Of a DNA stretch of 64,000 bases, positions 48,832 to 58,892 are shown piece by piece. The notes beneath the pieces were generated by a model. It ran no database searches. It had not been told where the DNA came from and was given only the letters and a program-made list of their open reading frames with translations. A program made the translations under genes and the position numbers. Source of the DNA: Colwellia sp. (GTDB taxonomy: Bacteria; Pseudomonadota; Gammaproteobacteria; Enterobacterales; Alteromonadaceae); contig JAPYOP010000021.1 in NCBI GenBank assembly GCA_029938115.1, positions 1 to 64,000 of the forward strand, in the 5' to 3' direction. Positions within the stretch are counted from its first letter, which is position 1. Every line of letters starts with the position of its first letter.

Positions 48832-49720
48832 AGTTAACCACCACTTCAGCCAAAGACTGACCTTGGTCTTCCTGTAAAAAATGACCACCATTTATTATGG
48901 TGGTATGTTTTTGTCCTTTAGTACCAGGGATAAGTTTTTGCATTAATTTATCGCCGCCTGCCGTAATGAGATCAGAGTCACTAAAAGCCGTCAAAAATGG
49001 CTTATGCCACTGAGACAATACTTTCCATGCGGTATGGTTTTTTCCAGCCGCAGGATCATCTGGGGTAATAGGTACTAACAAAGGAAATTGACGAGCGCCC
49101 TCTTTGTATTTTTCTTCAGGAAAAGGCGCATTGTAAGCGGAAATTACCGCTGCGGATAATGCGGTAGTTGTACCACCGTTTATGATATTTCCCGCAGAAA
49201 ACTCAGGCACTTCTTGTGAATGCTTTTGCCACTTTTTAAAGGCTTCTCCGGGATCATGATCCCCTGTTGGTAGCATAGTATTTGCAGCAACGATACGTGC
49301 ATAACGCTGGGTATCTTCAGCCGCTAAACGTAATCCTATTAAACCTCCCCAATCTTGACATACCAGAGTAATATCTTTTAAATCAAGTTGAACAATCAAT
49401 GATTTCATCCAGTCAACATGACGTTGATAAGTGTAATCAATGCGTTTACTTGGTTTATCTGAGCGACCAAAACCAACCAGATCCGGTGCGATAACGCGAT
49501 GACCCGCTTGCACTAGTATTGGAATCATTTTTCGGTATAAAAAGCTCCAGCTAGGCTCGCCATGTAATAATAAAATAGGTGCTGCTTTTTTAGGACCTTC
49601 GTCAAGATAGTGAACACGTAACTGCCCACCTTCAAAGTCATCAACCATTTGGTAATTAGGTGGAAAATCATAGTCTGGTAAATCATTGAAACAACTATCG
49701 TCTGTTCGTAAAAAGTCCAT
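48809..49720 (-). CDS. dhmA: haloalkane-dehalogenase-like alpha/beta hydrolase
   Basis: Alpha/beta hydrolase of the haloalkane dehalogenase type I (DhlA/DhmA) group. HGEPSWSFLYRK near residue 54, nucleophile Asp with halide-binding Trp in CQDWGG near 125, a second acid in FSDSDLIT, and His in GGHFLQEDQG. 303 aa, cytoplasmic. These residues fit a carbon-halogen-cleaving enzyme, but related proteins act on epoxides and esters, so activity is unproven. Last gene of the minus-strand catabolic series. Confidence 0.72.
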   Translation of the reverse strand: MDFLRTDDSCFNDLPDYDFPPNYQMVDDFEGGQLRVHYLDEGPKKAAPILLLHGEPSWSFLYRKMIPILVQAGHRVIAPDLVGFGRSDKPSKRIDYTYQRHVDWMKSLIVQLDLKDITLVCQDWGGLIGLRLAAEDTQRYARIVAANTMLPTGDHDPGEAFKKWQKHSQEVPEFSAGNIINGGTTTALSAAVISAYNAPFPEEKYKEGARQFPLLVPITPDDPAAGKNHTAWKVLSQWHKPFLTAFSDSDLITAGGDKLMQKLIPGTKGQKHTTIINGGHFLQEDQGQSLAEVVVNFIVLNND

Positions 49721-49744
49721 ATACCTTCCTTACTTATCTAAACG

Positions 49745-51028
49745 TTATTCTTCGCTATTGATTAACAATATCTTGCCCGTACGAATACGTTGAGGATGAT
49801 CGCCCACAGGAATACTGGCAACTTCTTTTGCTTGGTCAAAAGATATCACCGACACTCGGTCTTGTTCACTCACTGATATATAACAAAAACGGCCATCCGC
49901 ACTTTCTGTTGCCCAGTAAGGTTTAGCGCCTAAAGGTGTATCAGATAACTGTATTGTGGTGTATTCAAAACTTTCGCGATCAACAATGGCTGCGTATCCA
50001 GACATAGTTGCCGCAACACAAAGTTTGCTACCTTCGTGATTCATTGCTATACCATGATGAGCAGAATTCAGCTGATAATCGCTGTAGTCCATCTGTTGAA
50101 TTTCGTCAGGGATAGGCAGATCTAATTTGCGAGTTATTTTTTCAAGTTGCATATCGTATTCAAAAAAACCGTGAAAAAATGAAATTTGTAAATAAGCAAA
50201 GCGCTCGTCAGGAGCAATAGCCATTGGTCTTATCGATTTATCAATCCACGGGTTGCCAAATTCTTCAAGCTTTTCACCCATATCAACACGAGATAATACT
50301 TCCATAGTTTTGGCGTCAACAATTTGAAACCAACGATCGCCTTTTAACCAATCTAACCAAGTAGATGAAATGTATACTTTACCAATACTCGCATGATAAA
50401 TACGCTTTCCATCACGTGAATAAGTATTTTCATGAGGTTGGTCACCTGATGAAAATTCGCCAATTATTTTACCTGTTGCGGTATCAATAGCTTGTACTTT
50501 CCTAGCAGTAGAAGCAGAAACTAAAAAGGTTTTTCCGTCAGGAGATAACGCGGCATGATCAGATCTATCTCCTTCAACAGCGGTGCGCCAAACAATCTTA
50601 CCGCTATTGACATCAATAGAGATAACATCAGAAAAGCTAGGGCGTGATGCATAAATAAAGCGCCCATCTTTTGATAAAAACATATCATCAACTAGTTGAT
50701 CATGCCCTTCGCCAATAACTTCATTGATGAAGGTTGATTTTACCCAACGCAGACCAAATGAATATATTTCTTCAAGACGCGCCTCTTTATCAGGAACAAC
50801 ATTAAGTCGTTTAACTAACTCAAAGCTATTAGCATCAATGATATCAACCATGCCATCCCAATTGTTACCAACAATTAGCACATCCCGTAAGGCTATTTCA
50901 TGATTAGGCACATGCGATTGATTGGCAAAAACTATACTAGGGGCCAATGCCATCAGCATAATTGACAAGATTAAATAGCTACAATGCGATGTTATGTGTC
51001 TACTAAACTCTATTATTTTGATGTTCAT
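49745..51028 (-). CDS. periplasmic YncE-like seven-bladed beta-propeller protein
   Basis: Signal/anchor segment (about residues 15-35) followed by repeating propeller blades of the YncE or quinoprotein amine-dehydrogenase-beta type, e.g. [37 protein letters not shown]-like and [12 protein letters not shown]. 427 aa. No catalytic residues are visible. Such proteins often bind ligands or partner periplasmic enzymes; in this cluster it may chaperone or sense the substrate. 24 bp after... upstream of the dehalogenase-like gene and 2 bp after the DUF1295 gene, so co-transcribed. Confidence 0.75.
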   Translation of the reverse strand: MNIKIIEFSRHITSHCSYLILSIMLMALAPSIVFANQSHVPNHEIALRDVLIVGNNWDGMVDIIDANSFELVKRLNVVPDKEARLEEIYSFGLRWVKSTFINEVIGEGHDQLVDDMFLSKDGRFIYASRPSFSDVISIDVNSGKIVWRTAVEGDRSDHAALSPDGKTFLVSASTARKVQAIDTATGKIIGEFSSGDQPHENTYSRDGKRIYHASIGKVYISSTWLDWLKGDRWFQIVDAKTMEVLSRVDMGEKLEEFGNPWIDKSIRPMAIAPDERFAYLQISFFHGFFEYDMQLEKITRKLDLPIPDEIQQMDYSDYQLNSAHHGIAMNHEGSKLCVAATMSGYAAIVDRESFEYTTIQLSDTPLGAKPYWATESADGRFCYISVSEQDRVSVISFDQAKEVASIPVGDHPQRIRTGKILLINSEE

Positions 51029-51030
51029 TG

Positions 51031-51954
51031 TTACTCAACTTCTTTTTTAATAGGCCCAGGAAAAAAAATATTAGTGGTTTGTTGGTAAGCTTTATATTCA
51101 GGGCGTTTTTGCAGAGAATAGTACTCTGAAGGTATTGCACCGGTATAATAAACCAAAGTGGTATACATCATTCTAGAAGCCATTAATGTTCCAACACCTA
51201 ATAAACCCCAGATTATGATAGCCTCCTGCTGATAAAGTGCCAACCATGATGGAATGGCTGCAATAATTAAACCGTTCCACACCATCCATTCAGCAAAATA
51301 ATTAGGGTGACGGCTGTATTTCCATAAACCGACATTACAGACTTTATTCTTTTTACCTACTTTTTTCATTTGTTTTAAAAATGCCAGTTTTTGCATATCA
51401 GCCACAGTTTCCAAAGCAAATGCACTTAGCCAAACAATAATACCAATAAGTTCAAACATCGAGATGTTGGCATCAGGGTTTGTTGCAATTACAAATGCAG
51501 GCATCGCTAGAAAAGAGGCGTTGGCTAAGCCCTGCAATATCGCTTCTACTTGCATTGCTAATGTTGTGTTCGTCTTACCTGACTTTTTCCACCGGCGCTT
51601 TTGGTATTCATAACGTGGGAATTCAGTTTTTAAATAACCTAATTTCCACATTTTTAAGGCACCTAAGCCCATGCGGCTACCGGCAAAAATATAAGCAATA
51701 CTAACAATGGCCACACGAACACTATCACCTTCACCATATACCCACGTCAGTACACCGATTAACGTTAAACCCCATGGCCAACCTATATCGACATATGACA
51801 TGCGTCCTGTACGCCATGCGGGTAAACAGACTACCAAAGCAAATAATACTAATTGTAATAAGCCATTAGTTAAACTTATTGCCGCTAAATTATCGGTGAA
51901 CAAGAGCAATAGCCAACCGGCGATAAAGATAAATAAAGGCGAAAAATATTTCAT
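51031..51954 (-). CDS. DUF1295 (steroid-5-alpha-reductase-fold) membrane protein
   Basis: Polytopic membrane protein of 307 aa with the DUF1295/isoprenylcysteine-methyltransferase-like signature [20 protein letters not shown] near residue 218; about seven hydrophobic segments. Homologous to the C-terminal part of steroid 5-alpha-reductases, so reduction of a double bond in a sterol-like or lipid substrate is possible but unproven. 14 bp after the molybdopterin oxidoreductase gene and 2 bp before the YncE-like gene. Confidence 0.8.
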   Translation of the reverse strand: MKYFSPLFIFIAGWLLLLFTDNLAAISLTNGLLQLVLFALVVCLPAWRTGRMSYVDIGWPWGLTLIGVLTWVYGEGDSVRVAIVSIAYIFAGSRMGLGALKMWKLGYLKTEFPRYEYQKRRWKKSGKTNTTLAMQVEAILQGLANASFLAMPAFVIATNPDANISMFELIGIIVWLSAFALETVADMQKLAFLKQMKKVGKKNKVCNVGLWKYSRHPNYFAEWMVWNGLIIAAIPSWLALYQQEAIIIWGLLGVGTLMASRMMYTTLVYYTGAIPSEYYSLQKRPEYKAYQQTTNIFFPGPIKKEVE

Positions 51955-51968
51955 GATAATACCTCTCT

Positions 51969-54083
51969 TTAGGCCACTTTTATTGCCACGGGTGTACCAT
52001 TAAGTGCTGCGTTACCTGTTAATGTGTCTACTCTATTCGCATCGGTTAAGTCGTTAATACTCACCCCAGGCTGCGCTTTTGCTACTGACATTCTAGTGCC
52101 TTTTTGGTTATGTCCCCAGCCCTGTGGCATGCTAACAACGCCTTGTTGAATATCGTCAGTGATCACAACTTCAATTTCAACTTCACCCACTATGGAGCTA
52201 ACTTTTACTCGTTGTCCTTTTTCTATCCCTAGCAATTTAGCATCTTCAGGATGAACTTCTAAGGTACATGGATTTTTACCTTTGACTAAACGTGCTGAAT
52301 TTTGCGTCCAAGTATTGTGACTTTTAACTAAACGGCGACCAATTAAATCAAATGGATAGTTATCATCCCGAGCCGGCTGTGCCATCACCGCATTTAAGCG
52401 CGGTAAATCATCTACATATAACTGAGGGAGCAAATTTACTTTACCATTTGCTGTTTTTATTCGCTCTTCAATACAGGGCATTAATGGGCCAATATCAATA
52501 CCATGCGGGTTATCTATCAGTTTCTGTAAACTCATGCCTTGCGCACCATAGGGACCTTTTGTTAATTCCATATCAAGTATCATTTCTGGGGTGATGTTTC
52601 GCATAGGATCGTCAATAGGTGTATTGCTCATGCGAGCCGATAACTCTGTTAAAATTTGCCAATCACTACGTTGTTCGTCAGTCTTTTCAAATAATGGCGC
52701 TGAATATTTGACCGTATTTCGAACTGAGAATGAATTGAAGAATATATCAAAATGCGAGTTTTCAATTCCCGTTGTAGCCGGTAAAATAATATTGGCATAT
52801 TTGGTGGTTTCGTTTAAATAAATATCAACTGACACCATGTAATCTAAGCCTTCAAATGCTTGCGCTAATTGATGACCGCTCGGTGCTGAAAGTACTGGGT
52901 TACCTGCCACTGTTATCAAGCTTTTTATTTGCCCTTCGCCTGCTGTCTGTATTTCTTCGGCTAACGTTGCGACCGGAAATTCACCATTAAAAAAGGGCAA
53001 TTTTCTCACCCGCGTTGAATGTTGACCAAATGAAGATTTATGGCCTTTTTTATGGTTTCTCAGTAAATCAAAAGCGGGCTGTGGAAACATTGCACCGCCA
53101 GCTCGGTCAAAGTTACCGGTAATAATATTAAAGACATTGGTTAACCATTGACATAATCCACCAAAGGTTTGGGTAGAAGCGCCCATGCGGCTATAACAAA
53201 CGGCTGAATCCGCAGCCAACATTTCATCAACCAAAGTGCGAATACTAATAGCATCAATACCAACAAATTCAGCGACTGTTTCTGGTGAATAGTTTGTTGC
53301 TATGTTTTGAAGTTCATCAAGCCCTTCGACCCTGTTTTCTAAATGACGCAAGTTAACCTTACTGTTAGCAAATACACAGTGGATCATCGAAAAAAGTAAT
53401 AACGCATCTTTTTCAGGGCGAATAAATAAATGTTGATCGGCAATTTTTGCAGTACGTGTACGACGCGGATCAACCACAACAATTTTTCCTCCACGCTTTT
53501 GAATCGCTTTCATACGACCGATCACGTTAGGTGCAGTCATCATGCTGCCATTTGAAACCACTGGATTACCGCCAATAATCAACATAAAATCAGTACGGTC
53601 AATATCAGGCACTGGAATAAGCATACCGGCACCCAACATAAAATTTGAAGCAACATGATGTGGCATTTGATCCGTAGAAGCAGAGCTGAAACGGTTTATC
53701 GTGCCAAGAGACCTCATAAAAGGTTTTAACACCATAGCGTTGCCAAGGCTGTGGGCATTAGGATTACCTAAATAAACAGCTAAGGCATTTTTACCATGCT
53801 GATGTTGAATGCCTTTAAATTTTTCGGTTATTTCAGTGAACGCTTCGTCCCAAGAAATATCTTCCCATCCGGTTGCGGTGCGCCTGATTGGTGTTTTTAG
53901 CCGATCTTTATCCGTATAAAAATCTTGCAGGGCAGTTGCTTTGGGACAATTGTAACCTTTACTAAAGGGATCTTGTTGATCGCCTTTTATCGACAGTATT
54001 TCTTTATCTCGATATTTAATTTCCAAGCCACACATGGCTTCACAAATATTACAGTTTCGATAATGTGTTTTAATTTCGCTCAT
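51969..54083 (-). CDS. cytoplasmic molybdopterin oxidoreductase of the DMSO-reductase family
   Basis: 704-aa molybdo/tungsto-bisPGD enzyme. N-terminal [4Fe-4S] site: NCNICEAMC then a fourth Cys about 27 residues on (GYNCPKA). Signature segments include KIVVVDPRRTRTAKIAD (cofactor binding) and a C-terminal cofactor domain (LEVHPEDAKLLGIEKGQRVKV). No Tat signal, so cytoplasmic; no obvious small subunits nearby apart from the upstream c-type cytochrome, which is periplasmic. Substrate unknown; possibly hydroxylation or dehydrogenation of a hydrocarbon-like compound, by context only. Confidence 0.87.
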   Translation of the reverse strand: MSEIKTHYRNCNICEAMCGLEIKYRDKEILSIKGDQQDPFSKGYNCPKATALQDFYTDKDRLKTPIRRTATGWEDISWDEAFTEITEKFKGIQHQHGKNALAVYLGNPNAHSLGNAMVLKPFMRSLGTINRFSSASTDQMPHHVASNFMLGAGMLIPVPDIDRTDFMLIIGGNPVVSNGSMMTAPNVIGRMKAIQKRGGKIVVVDPRRTRTAKIADQHLFIRPEKDALLLFSMIHCVFANSKVNLRHLENRVEGLDELQNIATNYSPETVAEFVGIDAISIRTLVDEMLAADSAVCYSRMGASTQTFGGLCQWLTNVFNIITGNFDRAGGAMFPQPAFDLLRNHKKGHKSSFGQHSTRVRKLPFFNGEFPVATLAEEIQTAGEGQIKSLITVAGNPVLSAPSGHQLAQAFEGLDYMVSVDIYLNETTKYANIILPATTGIENSHFDIFFNSFSVRNTVKYSAPLFEKTDEQRSDWQILTELSARMSNTPIDDPMRNITPEMILDMELTKGPYGAQGMSLQKLIDNPHGIDIGPLMPCIEERIKTANGKVNLLPQLYVDDLPRLNAVMAQPARDDNYPFDLIGRRLVKSHNTWTQNSARLVKGKNPCTLEVHPEDAKLLGIEKGQRVKVSSIVGEVEIEVVITDDIQQGVVSMPQGWGHNQKGTRMSVAKAQPGVSINDLTDANRVDTLTGNAALNGTPVAIKVA

Positions 54084-54110
54084 GTTTTTCCCTGACTTGG
54101 TTATTAAATT

Positions 54111-54134
54111 TGCCTATGCATCTTGCTCAGTAAA
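54111..54134. repeat. upstream element shared with the SDR gene at 61 kb (copy 1)
   Basis: TGCCTATGCATCTTGCTCAG followed by TAAA (54111-54134) matches 20 of 24 bases of 61086-61109. Each lies about 30-55 bp upstream of a minus-strand gene (molybdopterin oxidoreductase here). Could be part of a shared promoter or operator. Confidence 0.4.
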
Positions 54135-54171
54135 GTGACTTAAGCCCCTTGTAGGGGGTAATTTATTGCCC

Positions 54172-54249
54172 TTTTTTGTCGGACTGCAGGTTTTTTGTTC
54201 CAGACAAAACCTAAGTACCTACATCCTTGTAGGCAAAGTCCAGCCTACA
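54172..54249. repeat. dispersed intergenic repeat, expanded copy
   Basis: Contains TTTGTCGGACT near 54175-54185 and AAAGTCCAGCCTACA (54235-54249), separated by about 50 bp. The same words are adjacent in the gspG/gspH gap. A perfect 7-bp stem TGTAGGC/GCCTACA (54228-54234 / 54243-54249) forms a hairpin. Lies between the cytochrome and molybdopterin oxidoreductase genes. Confidence 0.5.
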
Positions 54250-54255
54250 TAGTCA

Positions 54256-54930
54256 TTAAAAAAGTTCTTCAAACCATTTTTTAGTTAAACCAATGCTAAC
54301 CATGGCTTTGAGTTTAAACAGTGCCATCCAGTCTCCATCCTCAGGTACAGCCTCACCACAACGTGGGTCTGAACGTTGCAGGGCACCGGTCATTTTGTGA
54401 TCGATAGGAATAGGATCACAACCATGACCTGATTCACAGATAAAATCCCACGTTTCCCTAGCAGGTGCATGACATGAAAAACAGTTGCCATCAAAACGGT
54501 TCATCACATCAACAAATCCACGTTTAGCAATGGTTGAACCGCTTTCGTCCACGGTTAATTCAAAGAACTCCCAATCGCCCGTCGCTGGAGATGTACCTGA
54601 TTCACGTTTAACCATCACTTCTGTTGGCACAAGTTGTACAACAGAGCCCGTTGGATAAACTTCGCCTTTCGGGTTATTTGCCGCGGCCAACGTACTGTCG
54701 ATATCACCAAGAAGGTTATCAATATAAAAATGCCGTACGGGTGTCATCTCTCTGATACAGCTAAAACTTTCTTCATCAACTTTAACCACGGTTTTTTCTA
54801 TGCCTGAGTTAATGACTGCGGTTGTATTCTCACTATATTCCATTGTTTCAGCACTAACTGATAATGAAGAGAAACAAAAAACCGTGACTATCGCCATCAT
54901 GTTACTTACTAATTTAAGATGAGTATTCAT
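54256..54930 (-). CDS. periplasmic c-type cytochrome, cytochrome-P460-like
   Basis: Signal peptide to about residue 27 (VSA) and one c-type heme site CFSCH late in the protein, preceded by a P460-type domain (WEFFELTVDESGSTIAKRGFVD...NCFSCH) and followed by further Cys (ICESGHGCDP, PRCGE). 224 aa from the Met at 54930, which has GGAA at proper spacing; an extra Met at 54942 is possible. Family members carry a modified heme and act on nitrogen compounds or as redox proteins; a role in the cluster is unknown. Confidence 0.65.
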   Translation of the reverse strand: MNTHLKLVSNMMAIVTVFCFSSLSVSAETMEYSENTTAVINSGIEKTVVKVDEESFSCIREMTPVRHFYIDNLLGDIDSTLAAANNPKGEVYPTGSVVQLVPTEVMVKRESGTSPATGDWEFFELTVDESGSTIAKRGFVDVMNRFDGNCFSCHAPARETWDFICESGHGCDPIPIDHKMTGALQRSDPRCGEAVPEDGDWMALFKLKAMVSIGLTKKWFEELF

Positions 54931-54966
54931 ATCTATTTCCATTGTAATTCTTATCGATTAACAAGC

Positions 54967-55965
54967 TTATAGCTTGACGATTAACTTGCCTTTATTTTGA
55001 CCAGTAAAAAATAAATTTAAACCGGTCATTGCTGACTCAAGCCCTGTTAGAATATGAGCACGATGTTTAATTTTCCCTTGCATCACATAAGGTGAAAGTT
55101 TGGCTAAAAGTGCTGGCACTTCACCAAAATGGTCAGGCATGGTAAACCCTTGAATAGTTAGACGCTTTTTAATGATAGGGATCCAACTTGGCGCTAAATC
55201 AGGCTCTGCTTTTGGATAATCTGCGATCATGCCACAAACAGCAATACGACCATGGGCATTCATTCGGGCAAAAACATGATGCTGTATTGGTCCACCGGTA
55301 TTTTCAAAATAAACATCGATTCCATTCGGTGTTAATTCAGCTAGTTTAGCCGCTAAGTCATCAGTTTTATAATTAATAGCACCGTCAAAGCCTAAGTCGT
55401 TAACAATCCAGTCTGCTTTTTCGTCACTACCAACAATACCGATAACGGTTAGCCCATCAGCTTTTGCCAATTGACCAACAATTGAGCCAACAGAGCCGGC
55501 AGCACCTGAGACAACAAGGGTTTCACCTCTTTGTGGTTTACCTATACTGTAAAGCCCTTGCGTAGCTGTTAAACCCGGTAAAGCAAATACCGATAAAATA
55601 GCTTCATCTGGTAATGGCGCGGTAACTTTATTTAAACCCGTGCCATCAGTTAAAAAGTATTCTTGCCAGCCCATCATGCCCATAATTCGATCGCCAACAC
55701 TAAAGTCAGGATGGTTACTTTCGACAATTTCGCCTACGCCTGAACTTCGCATCACTGTGCCTAATTCAACCGGAGGAATATAACTTTCAGTGTCAGGACT
55801 CATCCAGCCAAACATGGCAGGGTCAAGTGACATATGATTTTGTTTTACTAAAAATTGCCCTTCGCCAACACTTGGCATTTCTTTTTGAACAACTTCAAAT
55901 AGCTCTGGACCTACGGGGCCTCCAGTTGGACGAGCGACTAAATTAATTGCGGTATAAGTTGTCAT
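54967..55965 (-). CDS. NADPH-dependent MDR oxidoreductase (CurA/YfmJ-like)
   Basis: Zinc-free medium-chain reductase of the leukotriene B4 12-hydroxydehydrogenase group, reducing activated C=C bonds of enones. Nucleotide-binding GAAGSVGSIVGQLAK near residue 153; family segment MSLDPAMFGWMSP near 45; no zinc-binding Cys set. 332 aa, cytoplasmic. Preceded by a perfect 8-bp inverted repeat at 56003-56026, so it may be directly regulated. Confidence 0.87.
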   Translation of the reverse strand: MTTYTAINLVARPTGGPVGPELFEVVQKEMPSVGEGQFLVKQNHMSLDPAMFGWMSPDTESYIPPVELGTVMRSSGVGEIVESNHPDFSVGDRIMGMMGWQEYFLTDGTGLNKVTAPLPDEAILSVFALPGLTATQGLYSIGKPQRGETLVVSGAAGSVGSIVGQLAKADGLTVIGIVGSDEKADWIVNDLGFDGAINYKTDDLAAKLAELTPNGIDVYFENTGGPIQHHVFARMNAHGRIAVCGMIADYPKAEPDLAPSWIPIIKKRLTIQGFTMPDHFGEVPALLAKLSPYVMQGKIKHRAHILTGLESAMTGLNLFFTGQNKGKLIVKL

Positions 55966-56002
55966 TTTGTTATCTCTTTTGTTTATGGTGTTATTTATTA
56001 AA

Positions 56003-56026
56003 ACTAATATTAGTATGCATATTAGT
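56003..56026. promoter_or_regulatory. palindromic operator candidate upstream of the MDR oxidoreductase
   Basis: Perfect inverted repeat ACTAATAT / ATATTAGT with an 8-nt spacer, 38-61 bp before the MDR start. Its minus strand contains ATGCATACTAAT, also found upstream of the TonB receptor. Resembles TetR-type operators. Confidence 0.5.
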
Positions 56027-56027
56027 G

Positions 56028-57086
56028 CTAGGCCAAAAGCTGGCTGATGTTTTTAATACTGTTTATGTTTTGCGTTTGGTAAAGCTGATCAAATGCTTGT
56101 GCAAGTTTTTCACTTTCCTTCATTACTTGTTGCCAATAAGCCATACGCTGCTCTCGTTCCATGATGACAAAATCATTGCGATCTGGAATTTTCTGGTGAG
56201 GCAAAGCGGCAATAAATTTTTCTGAGGGACACACGAGTACCGTATTATCATAGTGTTTCATTTTGACTTTTCTTGGTAAGTTTTTATCAAACCAGCCTGC
56301 TTTCAACGTAGAGCTAAAATGCGGATAAAGCGTTAAGCCTGAATTTTCAATTTCAAAATCAAAATGATAATCAACAATACCACCATCTCGATACATGCCT
56401 TTAGGGCTGCTTTCAATATTATTGATACCTTCCATCACCATAGGAATAGAGCCAGAGGCAAGTAGCGCATTGCGTATATTGGCTGTTGAAAAAGGCAAAC
56501 GCGTCGTTGATATATTTTCGGGATCGTTAAGCTTAAAATCGCTATTGCTCGACTGAAAAATAAATCGTTCATATTGACTATCTAACCGTGAACGGCTGAT
56601 TCGATTATTTAGGTAACTTTGTGCTAAACCTAAACCTTGTATAAATTTATTTTCACTCGCAACCAAGCCCTTACATTTAGCGACAATGAAATGTGCTTTA
56701 AAATAAGCGTTATCAATGATTTCTTGTTCGCCATAGTCACCAAAAATAGCATCCATCATTTCAACTGCTTTAGTGCTAACTTCTTCGGGCTTTGCTTTGT
56801 CTGAGTATGTGGTTTCTAAATAGTTTTTAGCGAAACGCTCTATCGCTACAACAGGATTTTTTTGCGCAAAACACGCGACTCTAAAGGCACCAACACTTGA
56901 GCCAATGAGGTTTATTGTTTGTTGCTTATTTTTAAAAAACTCACTAAATATATATTTATCTAATGCATATAAAGTGAACCATTTAGGCCCTCCACTTGCC
57001 CCAAGAAAGGAGGTAAATAGCTCAGGTGAAAATCCTTTTTCTTGAATGGTTTTTAAGGCGGAATTACCCGCGTATATTTCTAGCAT
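56028..57086 (-). CDS. patatin-like phospholipase
   Basis: Patatin-fold acyl hydrolase. Oxyanion Gly-rich segment LGASGGPKWF near residue 29, nucleophile Ser in GSSVGAFR near 64, and catalytic Asp in YRDGGIVDYHF near 235. 352 aa, no signal peptide, so cytoplasmic or membrane-surface. 26 bp downstream of the acyl-CoA ligase gene, so it may release fatty acids for it or hydrolyse an ester intermediate. Confidence 0.8.
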   Translation of the reverse strand: MLEIYAGNSALKTIQEKGFSPELFTSFLGASGGPKWFTLYALDKYIFSEFFKNKQQTINLIGSSVGAFRVACFAQKNPVVAIERFAKNYLETTYSDKAKPEEVSTKAVEMMDAIFGDYGEQEIIDNAYFKAHFIVAKCKGLVASENKFIQGLGLAQSYLNNRISRSRLDSQYERFIFQSSNSDFKLNDPENISTTRLPFSTANIRNALLASGSIPMVMEGINNIESSPKGMYRDGGIVDYHFDFEIENSGLTLYPHFSSTLKAGWFDKNLPRKVKMKHYDNTVLVCPSEKFIAALPHQKIPDRNDFVIMEREQRMAYWQQVMKESEKLAQAFDQLYQTQNINSIKNISQLLA

Positions 57087-57112
57087 AGTTTCATTTATGT
57101 TTTGTTAATGTA

Positions 57113-58768
57113 TTAGCGAAGTTCTTTTCGTAGCACTTTGCCAACGTTTGTTTTAGGTAATTCGTCGAGAAAAGTAACCAATTTTGGTCGTTTATAGTTG
57201 GTCAGTAATTCTCGACAATGATCAAAAATGTCTTGCTCGACTAAATCAGGGCTTTTACGCACAATAAACACTTTGACTTTTTCGCCGGTTATATCACACG
57301 GTGCCGCTATCGCCGCCGCTTCTAAAATACCTTCATGGCTGACCAGCACCTCTTCTATTTCATTGGGATAAACGTTAAAACCAGACACTATAATCATGTC
57401 TTTTTTGCGATCAACAATTTTAAATAAGCCCTTTTCATCCATTGTCGCAATATCGCCAGTGGCTAACCAACCGTCTTTTAGCACTTCGTCTGTCGCTTCT
57501 TGTCGGTTGTAATAACCTTTCATTACTTGCGGACCTTTTACCCACATTTCTCCCGGATCACCAATAGGGACTTCTTTGCCATCATCGTCAAGCAAACGAA
57601 CATTGGTAGATGATGCAGGCACGCCAATGGTGCCATCATAACTTGCTTGGTTATACGGATTCATCGTCACCATAGGCGCGCATTCTGTTAATCCATAACC
57701 TTCCAATAAACGAACACCCGTCACTTTTTCCCAAAGCTCTGCCACAGGGCGTTGTATTGCCATACCGCCACCAAAGCCAAGCTTTAAGGCACTAAAATTA
57801 AGTTTTTCAAAACCTGGTGTATGCAATAAAGCATTAAATAAAGTATTAACGCCAGTAATTGCAGTAAAAGGATATTTGGCTAATTCTTTGACAAAGCCTG
57901 CCATATCTCGTGGATTAGTAATTAATAAATTGGTACCGCCATAAGCAAGGAAACACAAGCAATTAGAAGTGAGAGCGTACACATGATAAAGCGGCAGTGC
58001 CGTGACCATTATTTCTTTACCTGCTTCAAAAACATGTCGAGTCATTTCATTTGACTGAATAAGGTTAGCAACCATGTTTCTGTGGGTTAGCATTACGCCC
58101 TTCGCGGGTCCTGTAGTGCCGCCAGTATATTGTAAAAAGGCTAGATCTTGTCCGGTGATTTCTACAGGATTAAAAGATTGTTTACTGCCCTTAACCAAAG
58201 CTTGATTAAATCTTACTGAATTGGGAAAATGATAGGTGGGTACTTGTTTCTTAACATATTTTAGTACGCCATTGATTAGTGTGCCTTTAACTGCACCGAG
58301 ACGGTCACCTACACCCGTGGTGATAACATGTTCAACATCGGTTTTATCAATAATTGATGCTAGTACATGAGCAAAATTTTCAAGGATAAGAATACCTTTT
58401 GTACCCGAATCTTTTAATTGATGCTCTAATTCGCGCGCGGTATAAAGCGGATTAACATTCACAACCGTTAATCCGGCCTTGAGTGCGCCAAATAATGCAA
58501 CGGGGTACTGAAGAAGGTTAGGGATCATAATGGCAAATTTATCGCCTTTTTTTAACTTTAAACTTTGCTGTAAATAGGCGGAAAAGTCAGTAGCTTGTTG
58601 AGCGAGTTGTTGATAATTAATACTGACATCCATATTTATAAATGCAGTATTACTTTGATATTGCTGAGTATACTTATCAAATAGACTTACTAGCGAATTA
58701 TATTTATCCGCATCAATTTCAAACTCAACTCCAGGTGGATAACTCTTTTCAAGCCAAATTTTTTCCAC
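57113..58768 (-). CDS. fadD: long-chain acyl-CoA ligase (FadD-like)
   Basis: AMP-forming acyl-CoA synthetase that activates a carboxylate for beta-oxidation. AMP-binding motif YTGGTTGPAKG near residue 213, GYGLTECAP near 355, the ATP/hinge DRKKDMIIVSGFNVYPNEIE near 452 and catalytic Lys region TNVGKVLRKELR at the C-terminus. 551 aa. The gene name reflects similarity only; its place among SDR, MaoC and phosphotransferase genes suggests the real substrate could be a cyclic or branched acid. Confidence 0.85.
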   Translation of the reverse strand: MEKIWLEKSYPPGVEFEIDADKYNSLVSLFDKYTQQYQSNTAFINMDVSINYQQLAQQATDFSAYLQQSLKLKKGDKFAIMIPNLLQYPVALFGALKAGLTVVNVNPLYTARELEHQLKDSGTKGILILENFAHVLASIIDKTDVEHVITTGVGDRLGAVKGTLINGVLKYVKKQVPTYHFPNSVRFNQALVKGSKQSFNPVEITGQDLAFLQYTGGTTGPAKGVMLTHRNMVANLIQSNEMTRHVFEAGKEIMVTALPLYHVYALTSNCLCFLAYGGTNLLITNPRDMAGFVKELAKYPFTAITGVNTLFNALLHTPGFEKLNFSALKLGFGGGMAIQRPVAELWEKVTGVRLLEGYGLTECAPMVTMNPYNQASYDGTIGVPASSTNVRLLDDDGKEVPIGDPGEMWVKGPQVMKGYYNRQEATDEVLKDGWLATGDIATMDEKGLFKIVDRKKDMIIVSGFNVYPNEIEEVLVSHEGILEAAAIAAPCDITGEKVKVFIVRKSPDLVEQDIFDHCRELLTNYKRPKLVTFLDELPKTNVGKVLRKELR

Positions 58769-58892
58769 GAAATTTCCCCTATCAAATTTATTATAAACAG
58801 CATAACTTTAGTAAATTATGGTCATTTTGTTAGCCCTTTATACATAAAGAAAGGACCACTTAAAACGTTCTTTTACCGGTTGGTATTATTTA

